From the NCBI GenBank assembly GCA_014061035.1, contig JACGMN010000103.1, forward strand, positions 1 to 9,246: 9,246 bases of DNA, written 5' to 3'. The position numbers were made by a program, and so were the translations under genes. Of the stretch, positions 1 to 6,171 are shown piece by piece. The notes beneath the pieces were generated by a model. The model did not search any database and was not told the origin of the DNA. It saw only the letters and a list, made by a program, of their open reading frames with translations. This stretch comes from Candidatus Methanophagales archaeon. GTDB lineage: Archaea; Halobacteriota; Syntropharchaeia; Alkanophagales; Methanospirareceae. The stretch's first letter is position 1. Each line of letters opens with the position of its first letter.

Positions 1-2
1 AC

Positions 3-164
3 GTAGAAATAAGGCTAATCGTGGACAATAACGAGATATGCGTCAATGAGTTCGTGCAGAATGTGATAGGAAGAGCGATCGTTGGTGCCGTTTCTGCCTT
101 GAAAGGCGTGAAAGAGGACTGGACAGAGATAGAAGTAGCAGTTAGGAGAGCGAAGGGGAAATAA
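3..164 (+). CDS. C-terminal end of a small conserved-looking archaeal protein (partial)
   Basis: An open frame enters from the left edge and ends at the TAA at 162-164, giving 53 visible residues. It reads as a compact mixed-charge domain with a short strand (VEIRLIVDNNEICV), an amphipathic helix (NEFVQNVIGRAIVGAVSALKGV) broken here only by description, and a second strand (EIEVAVRR). It resembles short archaeal proteins of about 60-70 residues that I cannot tie to a named family, so no function is given. The stop lies 7 nt before the next start, and the purine-rich AGGGGAA near its end can serve as ribosome binding site for the downstream gene, so the two are probably co-transcribed. The start is outside the window. 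Confidence 0.6.
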   Translation, partial: VEIRLIVDNNEICVNEFVQNVIGRAIVGAVSALKGVKEDWTEIEVAVRRAKGK

Positions 165-171
165 ATATAAT

Positions 172-1047
172 ATGATATCCAGGGAAGCGGTGAGCATATT
201 TTTAAAAGGAACATTGATGGGGATAGGAAATATGGTGCCTGGTATCTCTGGCGGTACTATTGCATTAATCACTGGCATTTACGAACGGCTGGTACATTCG
301 ATAAGCAGTATAGACCTTAAATTCATCACATATTTTTTGAAGGGTGATCTCACTGAAGCGACTAAAAACGTTAAGAATATAGATTTTAACTTATTCATTC
401 CTTTGCTTCTCGGTATCGGTTCAGCGGTTTTGCTGATAACTAACATAATATATTTTTTGTTGCAGTACTTTACTGCTATTACTTGTGCTTTCTTCTTCGG
501 TTTAATACTTGCATCCGCTTTTTTGATATACATGAAAGAGAGTAATCTATCAGTTAAAAACATTGTTGCTTCGATTATTGGTTTCGTATCTGCTTTCTTA
601 TTCGCAGGTATGGCTACGGTACAATTCGGGCATTCGTTGTTCATCATTTTTCTTTCTGGTATTGTAGCTACATGTGCAATGATATTACCGGGAATCTCTG
701 GCGCATTTATATTACTTTTACTGGGTCAATACGAATATATACTTTCAGTATTGAGAAATTTACAGTTATTAGAAATTTTTATATTTTGCGCCGGTGGTTT
801 AATAGGAATTTTATCTTTTTCTAAATTTTTGAATTATATCATGAATAAATATAGAAGCATTACTATTTATTTCCTTATTGGTGTGATGCTGGGCGCATTG
901 CGGCTTCCGTATCAGAAAATAGCTGGTAATGTTGATGTTTATGTTGATGCTATCATACCTGTTTTGATCACTGCCATGCTCGGGTTTTTTATTGTTCTGT
1001 ATTTGGATTGGCATAGCAAGCGATGGGGAAAGGAAGCGAGAGATTAA
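172..1047 (+). CDS. DUF368-family polyprenyl-phosphate transporter (PopT-like)
   Basis: A 291-aa very hydrophobic protein with roughly 8-9 membrane segments. It carries the DUF368 signature twice: MVPGISGGT at residues 21-29 and ILPGISGA at 171-178, the paired motif expected of an inverted-repeat transporter fold. In bacteria DUF368 (PopT) proteins recycle undecaprenyl phosphate across the membrane. In an archaeon the likely substrate is a dolichyl-type phosphate used in surface glycosylation, but that is inference. The ATG at 172 lies 11 nt after AGGGGA (155-160) and 7 nt after the preceding stop, which supports this start. Base composition is much more AT-rich than truD next door: 421-480 has 18 G/C in 60, against 36 in 60 for 1621-1680. 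Hydrophobic codons explain part of this. Family assignment is firm; substrate is not. Confidence 0.88.
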   Translation: MISREAVSIFLKGTLMGIGNMVPGISGGTIALITGIYERLVHSISSIDLKFITYFLKGDLTEATKNVKNIDFNLFIPLLLGIGSAVLLITNIIYFLLQYFTAITCAFFFGLILASAFLIYMKESNLSVKNIVASIIGFVSAFLFAGMATVQFGHSLFIIFLSGIVATCAMILPGISGAFILLLLGQYEYILSVLRNLQLLEIFIFCAGGLIGILSFSKFLNYIMNKYRSITIYFLIGVMLGALRLPYQKIAGNVDVYVDAIIPVLITAMLGFFIVLYLDWHSKRWGKEARD

Positions 1048-1127
1048 TAGAAATTCTTAATAGAAGATGAAATTCAAAATAAAAATCGAAGAGGATGAAG
1101 ATCGAAAGCTGTTAACAGTTCCTGACC

Positions 1128-2645
1128 ATGGACTTAAAAGAGAGCCCGGAATTTGAGAGGCGGATAGGTATCTGGTTTTACGCTACGGAAGCGGACGGAA
1201 TCGGTGGTACGATAAAGACAAGACCCGCGGACTTTTTCGTACGTGAGATTACCGGCAGAGTAGAGCAAGAAGAAGGGAAATACCTGATTGCGGAACTGAC
1301 GAAGGAAAATTGGGATATGCACAATGTGATACGTGAGATTTCTCGCCAGTTACGTGTGAGCAGGAACCGGATCGGGTTCGCGGGCACTAAAGACAAATTT
1401 GCGGTAACAAGGCAGAAGATAAGCATCTGGGATATTACGGAGACTGAGCTGGAACAAGTGAAGATCGCGGATGTCTCGTTAAAACCAATCGGGCGCTCGA
1501 ATAAGGCGGTTTCCCTGGGCGACCTTTACGGAAACGAGTTTGAGATTATTATCCGGGATATAAAAGGTAGAAAAGAAGCGATTAAAGAGAAGATCGATGC
1601 GATAACAGGCGAAATAGAGACGCTTGGCGGAGTACCTAATTTCTTCGGACCTCAGCGGTTCGGCATCAGCCGCCCGATCACGCACATCGTGGGAAAACAC
1701 TTGATAAATGGTGAGATAGAGAAAGCAGTGATCTCGTACATCTCCGATATCTTCGATGGTGAAAGTGAAGAGGCAAAAAAGGCGAGGCAGTTATGCAAGA
1801 ATTGTGGAGGAGCGGGTGATGGTACAGGTGAGGGTGCAGGTGTGGATGACATGAACTGGAACTTGAAAGAGTGCTTGAAACAAATGCCAGTCTTCTTACG
1901 ATACGAGCGAGCAATGCTGAATGAGCTTATAAAGAGAAAAAGCAGTAACGAAGAACTGAGTGAGGCAGATTTCATTTCTGCTTTTTTCGTACTTCCAAAG
2001 AATTTGCAGAAACTCTTCGTTCACGCGTACCAGGCGTATCTTTTTAATCTCATCTTGAGTCAGCGTATGAAACAAGATCACGAGCAAGAGCAAGATCAAG
2101 AGCAGAAGATGCAATTGAACGAGGCGGTAGTAGGCGATATTGTTTGTTTTCAGAATAAGCGTGGAGTTGTAGATACAGATAAGGTAGCGCGAGTATCCGC
2201 GGATAATTTGGATGGGGTGAACCGGCTGATAAAGCGTGGTAGGGCTTTTGTCACTGCCCCTATCTTCGGCTATGAGACTGAGTTTGCAGATGGTGCGGTA
2301 GGTGAGATAGAGCGGAGAGTTCTCGACGATGAAGGGATAGAAATAAAATCGTTTTACAACGAAAAAATCCCGGAAATAAGCTCTAAAGGCACAAGAAGAC
2401 CGGTATTAGTACCAGTAAAGTTTGAGTTCAATGCCAATGCCAGTGCCAATGCCACTATCAGCGCCGAGGTCAGTGAGGATGAGCTCAATCCTGGACGGTT
2501 CAAAGCGAAATTACAGTTCTTCCTGCCGAAAGGCTCGTATGCTACTGTTCTACTCCGAGAATATACAAGAACTAAGCGAAAAGAGTTGCAAATGCCGTTC
2601 TCACCTGCTTCTCTGTCTCTTGCCACGTACCTTCGTTCGTTATAA
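1128..2645 (+). CDS. truD: tRNA pseudouridine(13) synthase TruD
   Basis: Converts U13 of certain tRNAs to pseudouridine. The 505-aa protein has the archaeal TruD start (RRIGIWFYATEADGIGG, residues 11-27), the catalytic loop GFAGTKDKFAVTRQ (83-96, Asp89 the expected nucleophile) and the family motif NFFGPQRFG (171-179). It is longer than usual because of three low-complexity insertions: a Gly-rich stretch after a CKNC pair (223-240), a Gln/Glu/Asp run (316-327) and an Asn-Ala/Ser-Ala run (435-445). The fold seems to finish around LLREYTR (475-481); the remaining 24 residues are read through the antisense of the 3' end of coaE, which it overlaps by 74 nt. The ATG at 1128 has no clear Shine-Dalgarno sequence, so leaderless or short-leader translation is possible. 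Not in an obvious operon: 80 nt separate it from the DUF368 gene. Confidence 0.93.
   Translation: MDLKESPEFERRIGIWFYATEADGIGGTIKTRPADFFVREITGRVEQEEGKYLIAELTKENWDMHNVIREISRQLRVSRNRIGFAGTKDKFAVTRQKISIWDITETELEQVKIADVSLKPIGRSNKAVSLGDLYGNEFEIIIRDIKGRKEAIKEKIDAITGEIETLGGVPNFFGPQRFGISRPITHIVGKHLINGEIEKAVISYISDIFDGESEEAKKARQLCKNCGGAGDGTGEGAGVDDMNWNLKECLKQMPVFLRYERAMLNELIKRKSSNEELSEADFISAFFVLPKNLQKLFVHAYQAYLFNLILSQRMKQDHEQEQDQEQKMQLNEAVVGDIVCFQNKRGVVDTDKVARVSADNLDGVNRLIKRGRAFVTAPIFGYETEFADGAVGEIERRVLDDEGIEIKSFYNEKIPEISSKGTRRPVLVPVKFEFNANASANATISAEVSEDELNPGRFKAKLQFFLPKGSYATVLLREYTRTKRKELQMPFSPASLSLATYLRSL
1814..1846 (+). repeat. In-frame Gly-X hexanucleotide repeat in truD
   Basis: Degenerate tandem GGTnnn units (GGTGAT, GGTACA, GGTGAG, GGTGCA, GGTGTG) encode alternating Gly-X at TruD residues 230-239. 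It directly follows a CxxC pair (Cys223, Cys226) in an insertion between conserved TruD blocks. Confidence 0.7.
2073..2108 (+). repeat. In-frame CAAGAN hexanucleotide repeat in truD
   Basis: Six consecutive hexamers related to CAAGAT/CAAGAG encode a Gln/Asp/His/Glu run at TruD residues 316-327, with one decayed unit (CACGAG). The placement between helical segments suggests a surface loop. Confidence 0.75.
2430..2465 (+). repeat. In-frame AATGCC/AGTGCC repeat in truD
   Basis: Units AATGCC, AATGCC, AGTGCC, AATGCC, then decayed ACTATC and AGCGCC, encode Asn-Ala, Asn-Ala, Ser-Ala, Asn-Ala and onward at TruD residues 435-446, in a loop of the C-terminal half. Confidence 0.75.
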
Positions 2646-3207
2646 CAATATCAGCAAATCTCAACTTCTCCTTCAGAGGCATCTGCAATCTAATCATCTT
2701 CTCTGCATCAGCCCTCGTTATCTCTTCCCGTTCCATCACACGTCTTATCTGTATCTCTTCGCTGGCATAAACAATAATTACTTTATCAAATTCAGACTGC
2801 ATACCTGTCTCTATTAAGAGTGGGACAGAAACAACCACGAGCGCAGTCTGCTCTGATTCAATCTTCTTTATCGCATCTATCCGTTCTACGCACTTCCGTC
2901 TTACTTCCGGATGTATTATCTCCTCTAAGATCGCACGTTTCCGGGCATCGCCGAAGACAATCCTACGGAGCTTCTTCCGGTCTATCTCTAAGTCTCGCTT
3001 CACTATATCTGTATCTGTATCTGTATCGCTACCGAAGAGACGCACGACCTCCCACCACGCTTTCGAACAGGGTATGACCGCCTCCCGGCTGAGCAGATCA
3101 CAGTCTATTGTGTAAGCACCGAGATTCATAAACATCTGTAAGACGAGGCTCTTCCCACTTGCTACTCCTCCTGACAAGCCCACGGTAATGATATTGCTAC
3201 ACACCAT
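2572..3207 (-). CDS. coaE: Dephospho-CoA kinase, bacterial-type
   Basis: Catalyses the last step of coenzyme A synthesis, ATP-dependent 3'-phosphorylation of dephospho-CoA. The 211-aa protein shows the P-loop SGGVASGKS (12-20), Asp35/Asp37 in the TIDCD segment, the IHP motif (98-100), VPLLIE (128-133) and the C-terminal FADIVITNEGT block (184-194); length is typical. Most archaea are thought to use an unrelated GTP-dependent kinase (DUF359 family), so a CoaE of this type is notable. A Ser-Asp-Thr-Asp-Thr repeat (residues 60-67) replaces a variable loop. The ATG at 3207 lies 5 nt after the mfnF stop, and GGGAGAAG just upstream can act as ribosome binding site, so the two genes form an operon. 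Its 3' end overlaps truD on the opposite strand by 74 nt. Confidence 0.92.
   Translation of the reverse strand: MVCSNIITVGLSGGVASGKSLVLQMFMNLGAYTIDCDLLSREAVIPCSKAWWEVVRLFGSDTDTDTDIVKRDLEIDRKKLRRIVFGDARKRAILEEIIHPEVRRKCVERIDAIKKIESEQTALVVVSVPLLIETGMQSEFDKVIIVYASEEIQIRRVMEREEITRADAEKMIRLQMPLKEKLRFADIVITNEGTWQETEKQVRTAFATLFA
3005..3027 (-). repeat. In-frame TATCTG hexamer repeat in coaE
   Basis: On the + strand, nearly perfect tandem TATCTG units are visible. Read on the - strand they encode alternating Asp-Thr at CoaE residues 61-67, in the variable loop that follows the first FG segment. Confidence 0.8.
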
Positions 3208-3212
3208 CGTTT

Positions 3213-4271
3213 TTAGCTTCTCCCTATTTCCAGCAGTTTTGCTACCGAATAAGCGGGGAACGTAGCTGAGATATTCTTTCCATAGATGGAAGAAAGCGAT
3301 ATGAAGCGATCGTTCACGTTCAGATTGAGCGATTCCGTAGCTTCTTTTGCGATGAAATCTCCTATTCCCGCTGATACTATCATTCCCACGCCATACTTCT
3401 CTCTCAATCGCCTTATCGAATTACTTAACTCGTCTACCTGTACTCTCTTTACCTGCTCTGCAATGCTGATAGCGCCGTCCTCGCCTATTTCTTCAAGATC
3501 ACTGCAGACTACCCGGGATAGTCTACGCATCGCACTTACTTTGCTCTTCTCCGCCGCTGCATCATCCCTCAGACCTGCAAAAGCATAACTGTTAGGGCTC
3601 TCACAACTGTATTCCTCCTCTGTTATGTATCCTAAAACGAGGTAAGCGTCTGCAGTTATTGCGAACAGCTCTGAGGAGACAGAAAGACAGGGAGAGCATT
3701 CCGCTTCTTGTTCTTGCTTTTGCTTACTAACAATAACTTTTCTCAATAGCGCTGCAATATTTGTCCGTAATATCCCGGAATAGATTAGCTCGCCTGATTC
3801 GAGCCGTTCAAAGTCTGTCTTTGAGGCTTTTATCTCCCCTTCGACTATCGGAATCACATCTGTTGTGGTGCTACCGACGTCAACAAATATCGCATCTTTG
3901 TAATGCTCAGCGATGAAAGTCGCGGAGGCAAGCCAGTTCGTCGATGCAAACGAAGATGGGGCTTTATCTACCTCGCAACCATCTTTGAATGTGCCGCTCG
4001 TATCAAAAAATTGTGGTGCTTCAAATATAGAGGATACCATATCTTTTATCTCTAAAACACCGTCTCTTTTCGTCTCAAAGCAGTCACTGAGTTCCCCGGT
4101 CATCACCACTCCGACCGCTTCTATCTCGCTGCCGAACTTCTGTTTCACTTCTGCGAGTACAGCGTAGAGAGTATCTTTATTCTGCCATAACGGTGCGTAC
4201 AGTGAATCGACTAATCTGTTCGACGTGGCTATTTTTGTGTTTGCACCACCTACATCTATACCTACGAACAT
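3213..4271 (-). CDS. mfnF: Methanofuran-pathway MfnF-like protein (hydantoinase A / H4MPT-linked C1 family)
   Basis: A 352-aa ASKHA-fold protein of the family annotated as 'probable H4MPT-linked C1 transfer pathway protein'. A methanogen member, MfnF, joins the furan methylamine unit to glutamyl-tyramine when building methanofuran. Visible phosphate-binding motifs are VGIDVGGANTK (3-13), IFVDVGSTTTDVIPI (128-142) and a late SAGIGDF (300-306). Residues 183-189 (SKQKQEQ) are a short repeat-like insertion. The start ATG fits the family N-terminus MFVGIDVGGANTK exactly, but no Shine-Dalgarno sequence precedes it; a T-rich stretch 27-35 nt upstream could be a promoter for a near-leaderless message. 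It is followed after 5 nt by coaE. The family call is strong; the exact reaction follows by homology only. Confidence 0.85.
   Translation of the reverse strand: MFVGIDVGGANTKIATSNRLVDSLYAPLWQNKDTLYAVLAEVKQKFGSEIEAVGVVMTGELSDCFETKRDGVLEIKDMVSSIFEAPQFFDTSGTFKDGCEVDKAPSSFASTNWLASATFIAEHYKDAIFVDVGSTTTDVIPIVEGEIKASKTDFERLESGELIYSGILRTNIAALLRKVIVSKQKQEQEAECSPCLSVSSELFAITADAYLVLGYITEEEYSCESPNSYAFAGLRDDAAAEKSKVSAMRRLSRVVCSDLEEIGEDGAISIAEQVKRVQVDELSNSIRRLREKYGVGMIVSAGIGDFIAKEATESLNLNVNDRFISLSSIYGKNISATFPAYSVAKLLEIGRS
3702..3727 (-). repeat. Short Gln/Lys/Glu repeat in mfnF
   Basis: CTTGTT/CTTGCT-like units on the + strand encode Ser-Lys-Gln-Lys-Gln-Glu-Gln-Glu on the - strand at MfnF residues 182-189, between conserved blocks. 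It is weaker than the truD and coaE repeats but of the same hexamer type. Confidence 0.5.
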
Positions 4272-4291
4272 GAGACAGTTGATATAGTTAG

Positions 4292-4471
4292 TTAGTCAAT
4301 AAAAAACCATTTAATTTCATCCTTAAACTTTTCAGTCTCAAAATCTCTGGCTACCTTCCCCTGATAGTTCCATACTTGCTCATTCTTCTCTCGATCCCAC
4401 GTCACTTCGTAAATGTATTCGACGAGTACATCGAAAGACGAATCCATCGAGACGAGAGACGTTTTCACCAT
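4292..4471 (-). CDS. Possible 59-aa protein upstream of mfnF, unrecognised
   Basis: An ATG at 4471 opens 59 codons ending in TAA at 4292-4294, 20 nt before the mfnF start and in the same direction. The translation is hydrophilic and protein-like, for example DVLVEYIYEVTWDREKNEQV followed by a tail ending KWFFID. I recognise no family and see no good ribosome binding site. The same frame upstream of the ATG also looks protein-like (EGLVDIILAVTKVLDEIDNI) but is cut by TGA and TAA, so this may be the tail of a decayed longer gene. It shares its codon register with an open frame on the + strand, so only one of the two may be real. Confidence 0.35.
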   Translation of the reverse strand: MVKTSLVSMDSSFDVLVEYIYEVTWDREKNEQVWNYQGKVARDFETEKFKDEIKWFFID

Positions 4472-4618
4472 CCTGAGCAGAGCTACGAGTTAGGATGGGA
4501 ACGGGAACGGCAAAGACTCAGGAGATCAATGGATGTTATCAATTTCATCAAGTACCTTTGTTACAGCGAGGATGATATCTACAAGACCTTCAGGATGGAA
4601 AAGTTAAAGAATTCTTAA
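4376..4618 (+). CDS. Possible 80-aa hypothetical protein, unrecognised
   Basis: The + frame is open without a stop from 4292 to 4618, but the only usable start near the front is a TTG at 4376. The first ATG is at 4529 and would leave 29 residues. The product would be strongly basic and charged in the middle (ERRIHRDERRFHHPEQSYEL) and mixed toward the end. No domain is recognised and no ribosome binding site is clear. It ends 49 nt before grpE. It overlaps, codon on codon, the - strand ORF 4292-4471, so one may be only the mirror of the other. Confidence 0.3.
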   Translation: MLILLSIPRHFVNVFDEYIERRIHRDERRFHHPEQSYELGWERERQRLRRSMDVINFIKYLCYSEDDIYKTFRMEKLKNS

Positions 4619-4667
4619 ATCAGATCTTCTAACGGAAAGACTCATAGAATCATCAATAGGGAAAGAT

Positions 4668-5369
4668 GTGATAAAAATGGTTGGAAGTAAAAATATGAGC
4701 GATAGCGGAAAAAGCAGGAAAGGGGAGATTAATCAGAATGAGGAGAAAGAGCTGAGTAAGGAAGAGCTGAGTAAAGAAGAGCTGAGTAAGGATATACCGG
4801 AACCGGAGGAGATAGAGGATACCGCGACGATTCTGGAAGAGGAGCAGGAGCAGGAAGCTAAGGCTAAGCTGAAAGAATTAGAGGAATTATTAGCGGAGAA
4901 AGAAGCCGAATATCAGAACGCGTTAAAATATCAGATGGCAGAATTCGAGAACTACAAACGCAGAACAGAGAAAGAGAAGCGAGAGTTTGCTGACAGCCGC
5001 CTCGAATACTTTATAAAGGATCTACTGCCGATCAAGGACGGTTTAGAGGTCGCAATTGAGCATACGCATACGCATACGCCTGTGCTTGCAGAGGAGAAGA
5101 CCAATTCTGAGGGGCTGGTGAGGGGGTTGGAGATTACAGTGAAGCAGATCAATGAACTTTTAGAACGCGAAGGTCTTGAGGAGATAAAAGCGATTGGTGA
5201 GCCCTTCGATCCGTTCAGACACGAAATTATTGCAAAAGAGAAGGCAAAAGACGAAGAGCATCCGAAGAACACGGTCATAGATGTGATGAGAAAAGGCTAT
5301 TTGTTCCGTGGACAGGTCATCAGGCCTGCGATGGTGAAGATAGCGATAGATGAAAATAACGCAGAATAA
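4668..5369 (+). CDS. grpE: GrpE nucleotide-exchange factor
   Basis: Exchange factor for the Hsp70 chaperone DnaK, in the cytoplasm. The 233-aa protein has a charged low-complexity N-terminus, a long coiled coil (about residues 57-115, with EFENYKRRTEKEKREF inside), and the GrpE beta domain with PFDPFRHEII, EHPKNTVIDVMRKGYLFRG and VIRPAMVKIA near the C-terminus. The N-tail has three copies of the ELSKE unit (28-41), and an HTHTHT run (132-137) sits in the helical stretch. Three starts are possible: GTG 4668, preceded by AGGGAAAGAT; ATG 4677; or ATG 4695, preceded by GGAAG. The GTG is used here, but the conserved domain does not depend on the choice. No dnaK or dnaJ lies in the window, whereas grpE often sits with them. 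An ABC ATPase gene follows after 10 nt. Confidence 0.93.
   Translation: MIKMVGSKNMSDSGKSRKGEINQNEEKELSKEELSKEELSKDIPEPEEIEDTATILEEEQEQEAKAKLKELEELLAEKEAEYQNALKYQMAEFENYKRRTEKEKREFADSRLEYFIKDLLPIKDGLEVAIEHTHTHTPVLAEEKTNSEGLVRGLEITVKQINELLEREGLEEIKAIGEPFDPFRHEIIAKEKAKDEEHPKNTVIDVMRKGYLFRGQVIRPAMVKIAIDENNAE
4749..4790 (+). repeat. Three 15-bp tandem repeats in grpE
   Basis: GAGCTGAGTAAGGAA-type units repeat nearly three times (third partial) and encode ELSKE, ELSKE, ELSK at GrpE residues 28-41 in the disordered N-terminal tail. Copies differ at one base (AAG/AAA), suggesting recent expansion. Confidence 0.85.
5061..5078 (+). repeat. CATACG x3 repeat in grpE
   Basis: Three perfect CATACG units encode His-Thr-His-Thr-His-Thr at GrpE residues 132-137, between the coiled coil and the following helix. 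Confidence 0.85.
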
Positions 5370-5379
5370 ATGAGAAATT

Positions 5380-6171
5380 ATGAAAGCGTTAAATTTAAAG
5401 ATAGAGGATATAGATGCGAATTACGGAGAAGTGAAGATACTGGAAGGTATAAATTTTAACGCGGCAGGAGGCGAGCTTTTAGGTATCCTCGGTCCAAACG
5501 GGTCGGGAAAGACAACGTTACTGCGAATAATTACGCGTATCTTGAAGCCGCTTACCGGAACAATCCTATTAGATGATAGAGAAGTGATGGAGATGAAGGC
5601 GAAGGAGTTTTCACGGAATTTCGCGGCTGTACCTCAAGATACGACCATACATTTTGAGTTCTCTGCTCTGGACATTGTGCTTATGGGTAGGAATCCGCAC
5701 CTGGGGCGGTTAGAGCTGGAAAGTGAGAAGGATATTGAGATAGCGAGAAGATGCATGGAGCTTACCGACTGCGGGCATCTGGCTGAACGACCGGTTACTG
5801 AGTTGAGTGGCGGGGAACGGCAGCTTGTGGTAATTGCGCGAGCACTGACGCAACAACCGAAGGTTTTACTGCTTGATGAGCCAACGTCCCATCTTGATAT
5901 AAATTATCAAATAGAGATAATGGAGCTGCTCAAGCACTTGACCGTGAATGAAGGATTGATCGTCATTGCAGTTATCCATGACCTCAATTTATCTGCACAG
6001 TACTGCGATCGGTTATTGTTGTTATGCGACCGGAAGATCATCGCGATGGGCGCTCAAGACGAGGTATTAACAGCCACGAATATAAAAACCGCTTTTGGTG
6101 CAGACGTCCTTGTTGAACGGCATGCCTTAACGAACCAGTCTTATATATTACCGGTACAGCGATCCAGTTGA
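5380..6171 (+). CDS. ABC transporter ATP-binding protein, FecE/BtuD (iron-siderophore/cobalamin/haem) type
   Basis: A 263-aa ATPase of the family that drives FecCD-type importers of ferric siderophores, haem or cobalamin. It shows Walker A GPNGSGKTT (38-46), Q-loop Gln86, the family block ALDIVLMGRNPHLGRL (97-111), signature ELSGGERQ (141-148), Walker B VLLLDEPTSHLD (162-173) and switch His200 (IHDLNLSA). All catalytic residues are present, so it should be active. Substrate cannot be told from the ATPase alone. No permease or binding-protein gene is in the window, which makes it an orphan subunit here. It starts 10 nt after grpE, probably in the same transcript, and its last 24 nt overlap the 3' end of cofG on the other strand. 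Confidence 0.92.
   Translation: MKALNLKIEDIDANYGEVKILEGINFNAAGGELLGILGPNGSGKTTLLRIITRILKPLTGTILLDDREVMEMKAKEFSRNFAAVPQDTTIHFEFSALDIVLMGRNPHLGRLELESEKDIEIARRCMELTDCGHLAERPVTELSGGERQLVVIARALTQQPKVLLLDEPTSHLDINYQIEIMELLKHLTVNEGLIVIAVIHDLNLSAQYCDRLLLLCDRKIIAMGAQDEVLTATNIKTAFGADVLVERHALTNQSYILPVQRSS

Noticed and set aside
1067..1156. A 29-codon ORF (MKFKIKIEEDEDRKLLTVPD and on) overlapping the truD start
   Set aside because: No ribosome binding site, runs out of frame into truD and ends shortly after. Such short frames are common by chance; an upstream regulatory ORF cannot be excluded but is not supported.
1678..1975. Open frames on the - strand rich in Ser, Pro and His opposite truD
   Set aside because: They result from the GGTnnn repeat and codon bias of truD on the other strand; truD has clear family motifs here.
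2073..2108. CRISPR array or regulatory repeat array
   Set aside because: Units are 6 nt, contiguous and in frame with truD; there are no spacers. No CRISPR-like repeat-spacer pattern was found anywhere in the window.
2422..2817. Open frame on the + strand across the truD/coaE junction
   Set aside because: It is the off-frame shadow of truD and the antisense of coaE, with repeat-driven composition (MPMPVPMPL-like) and no domain.
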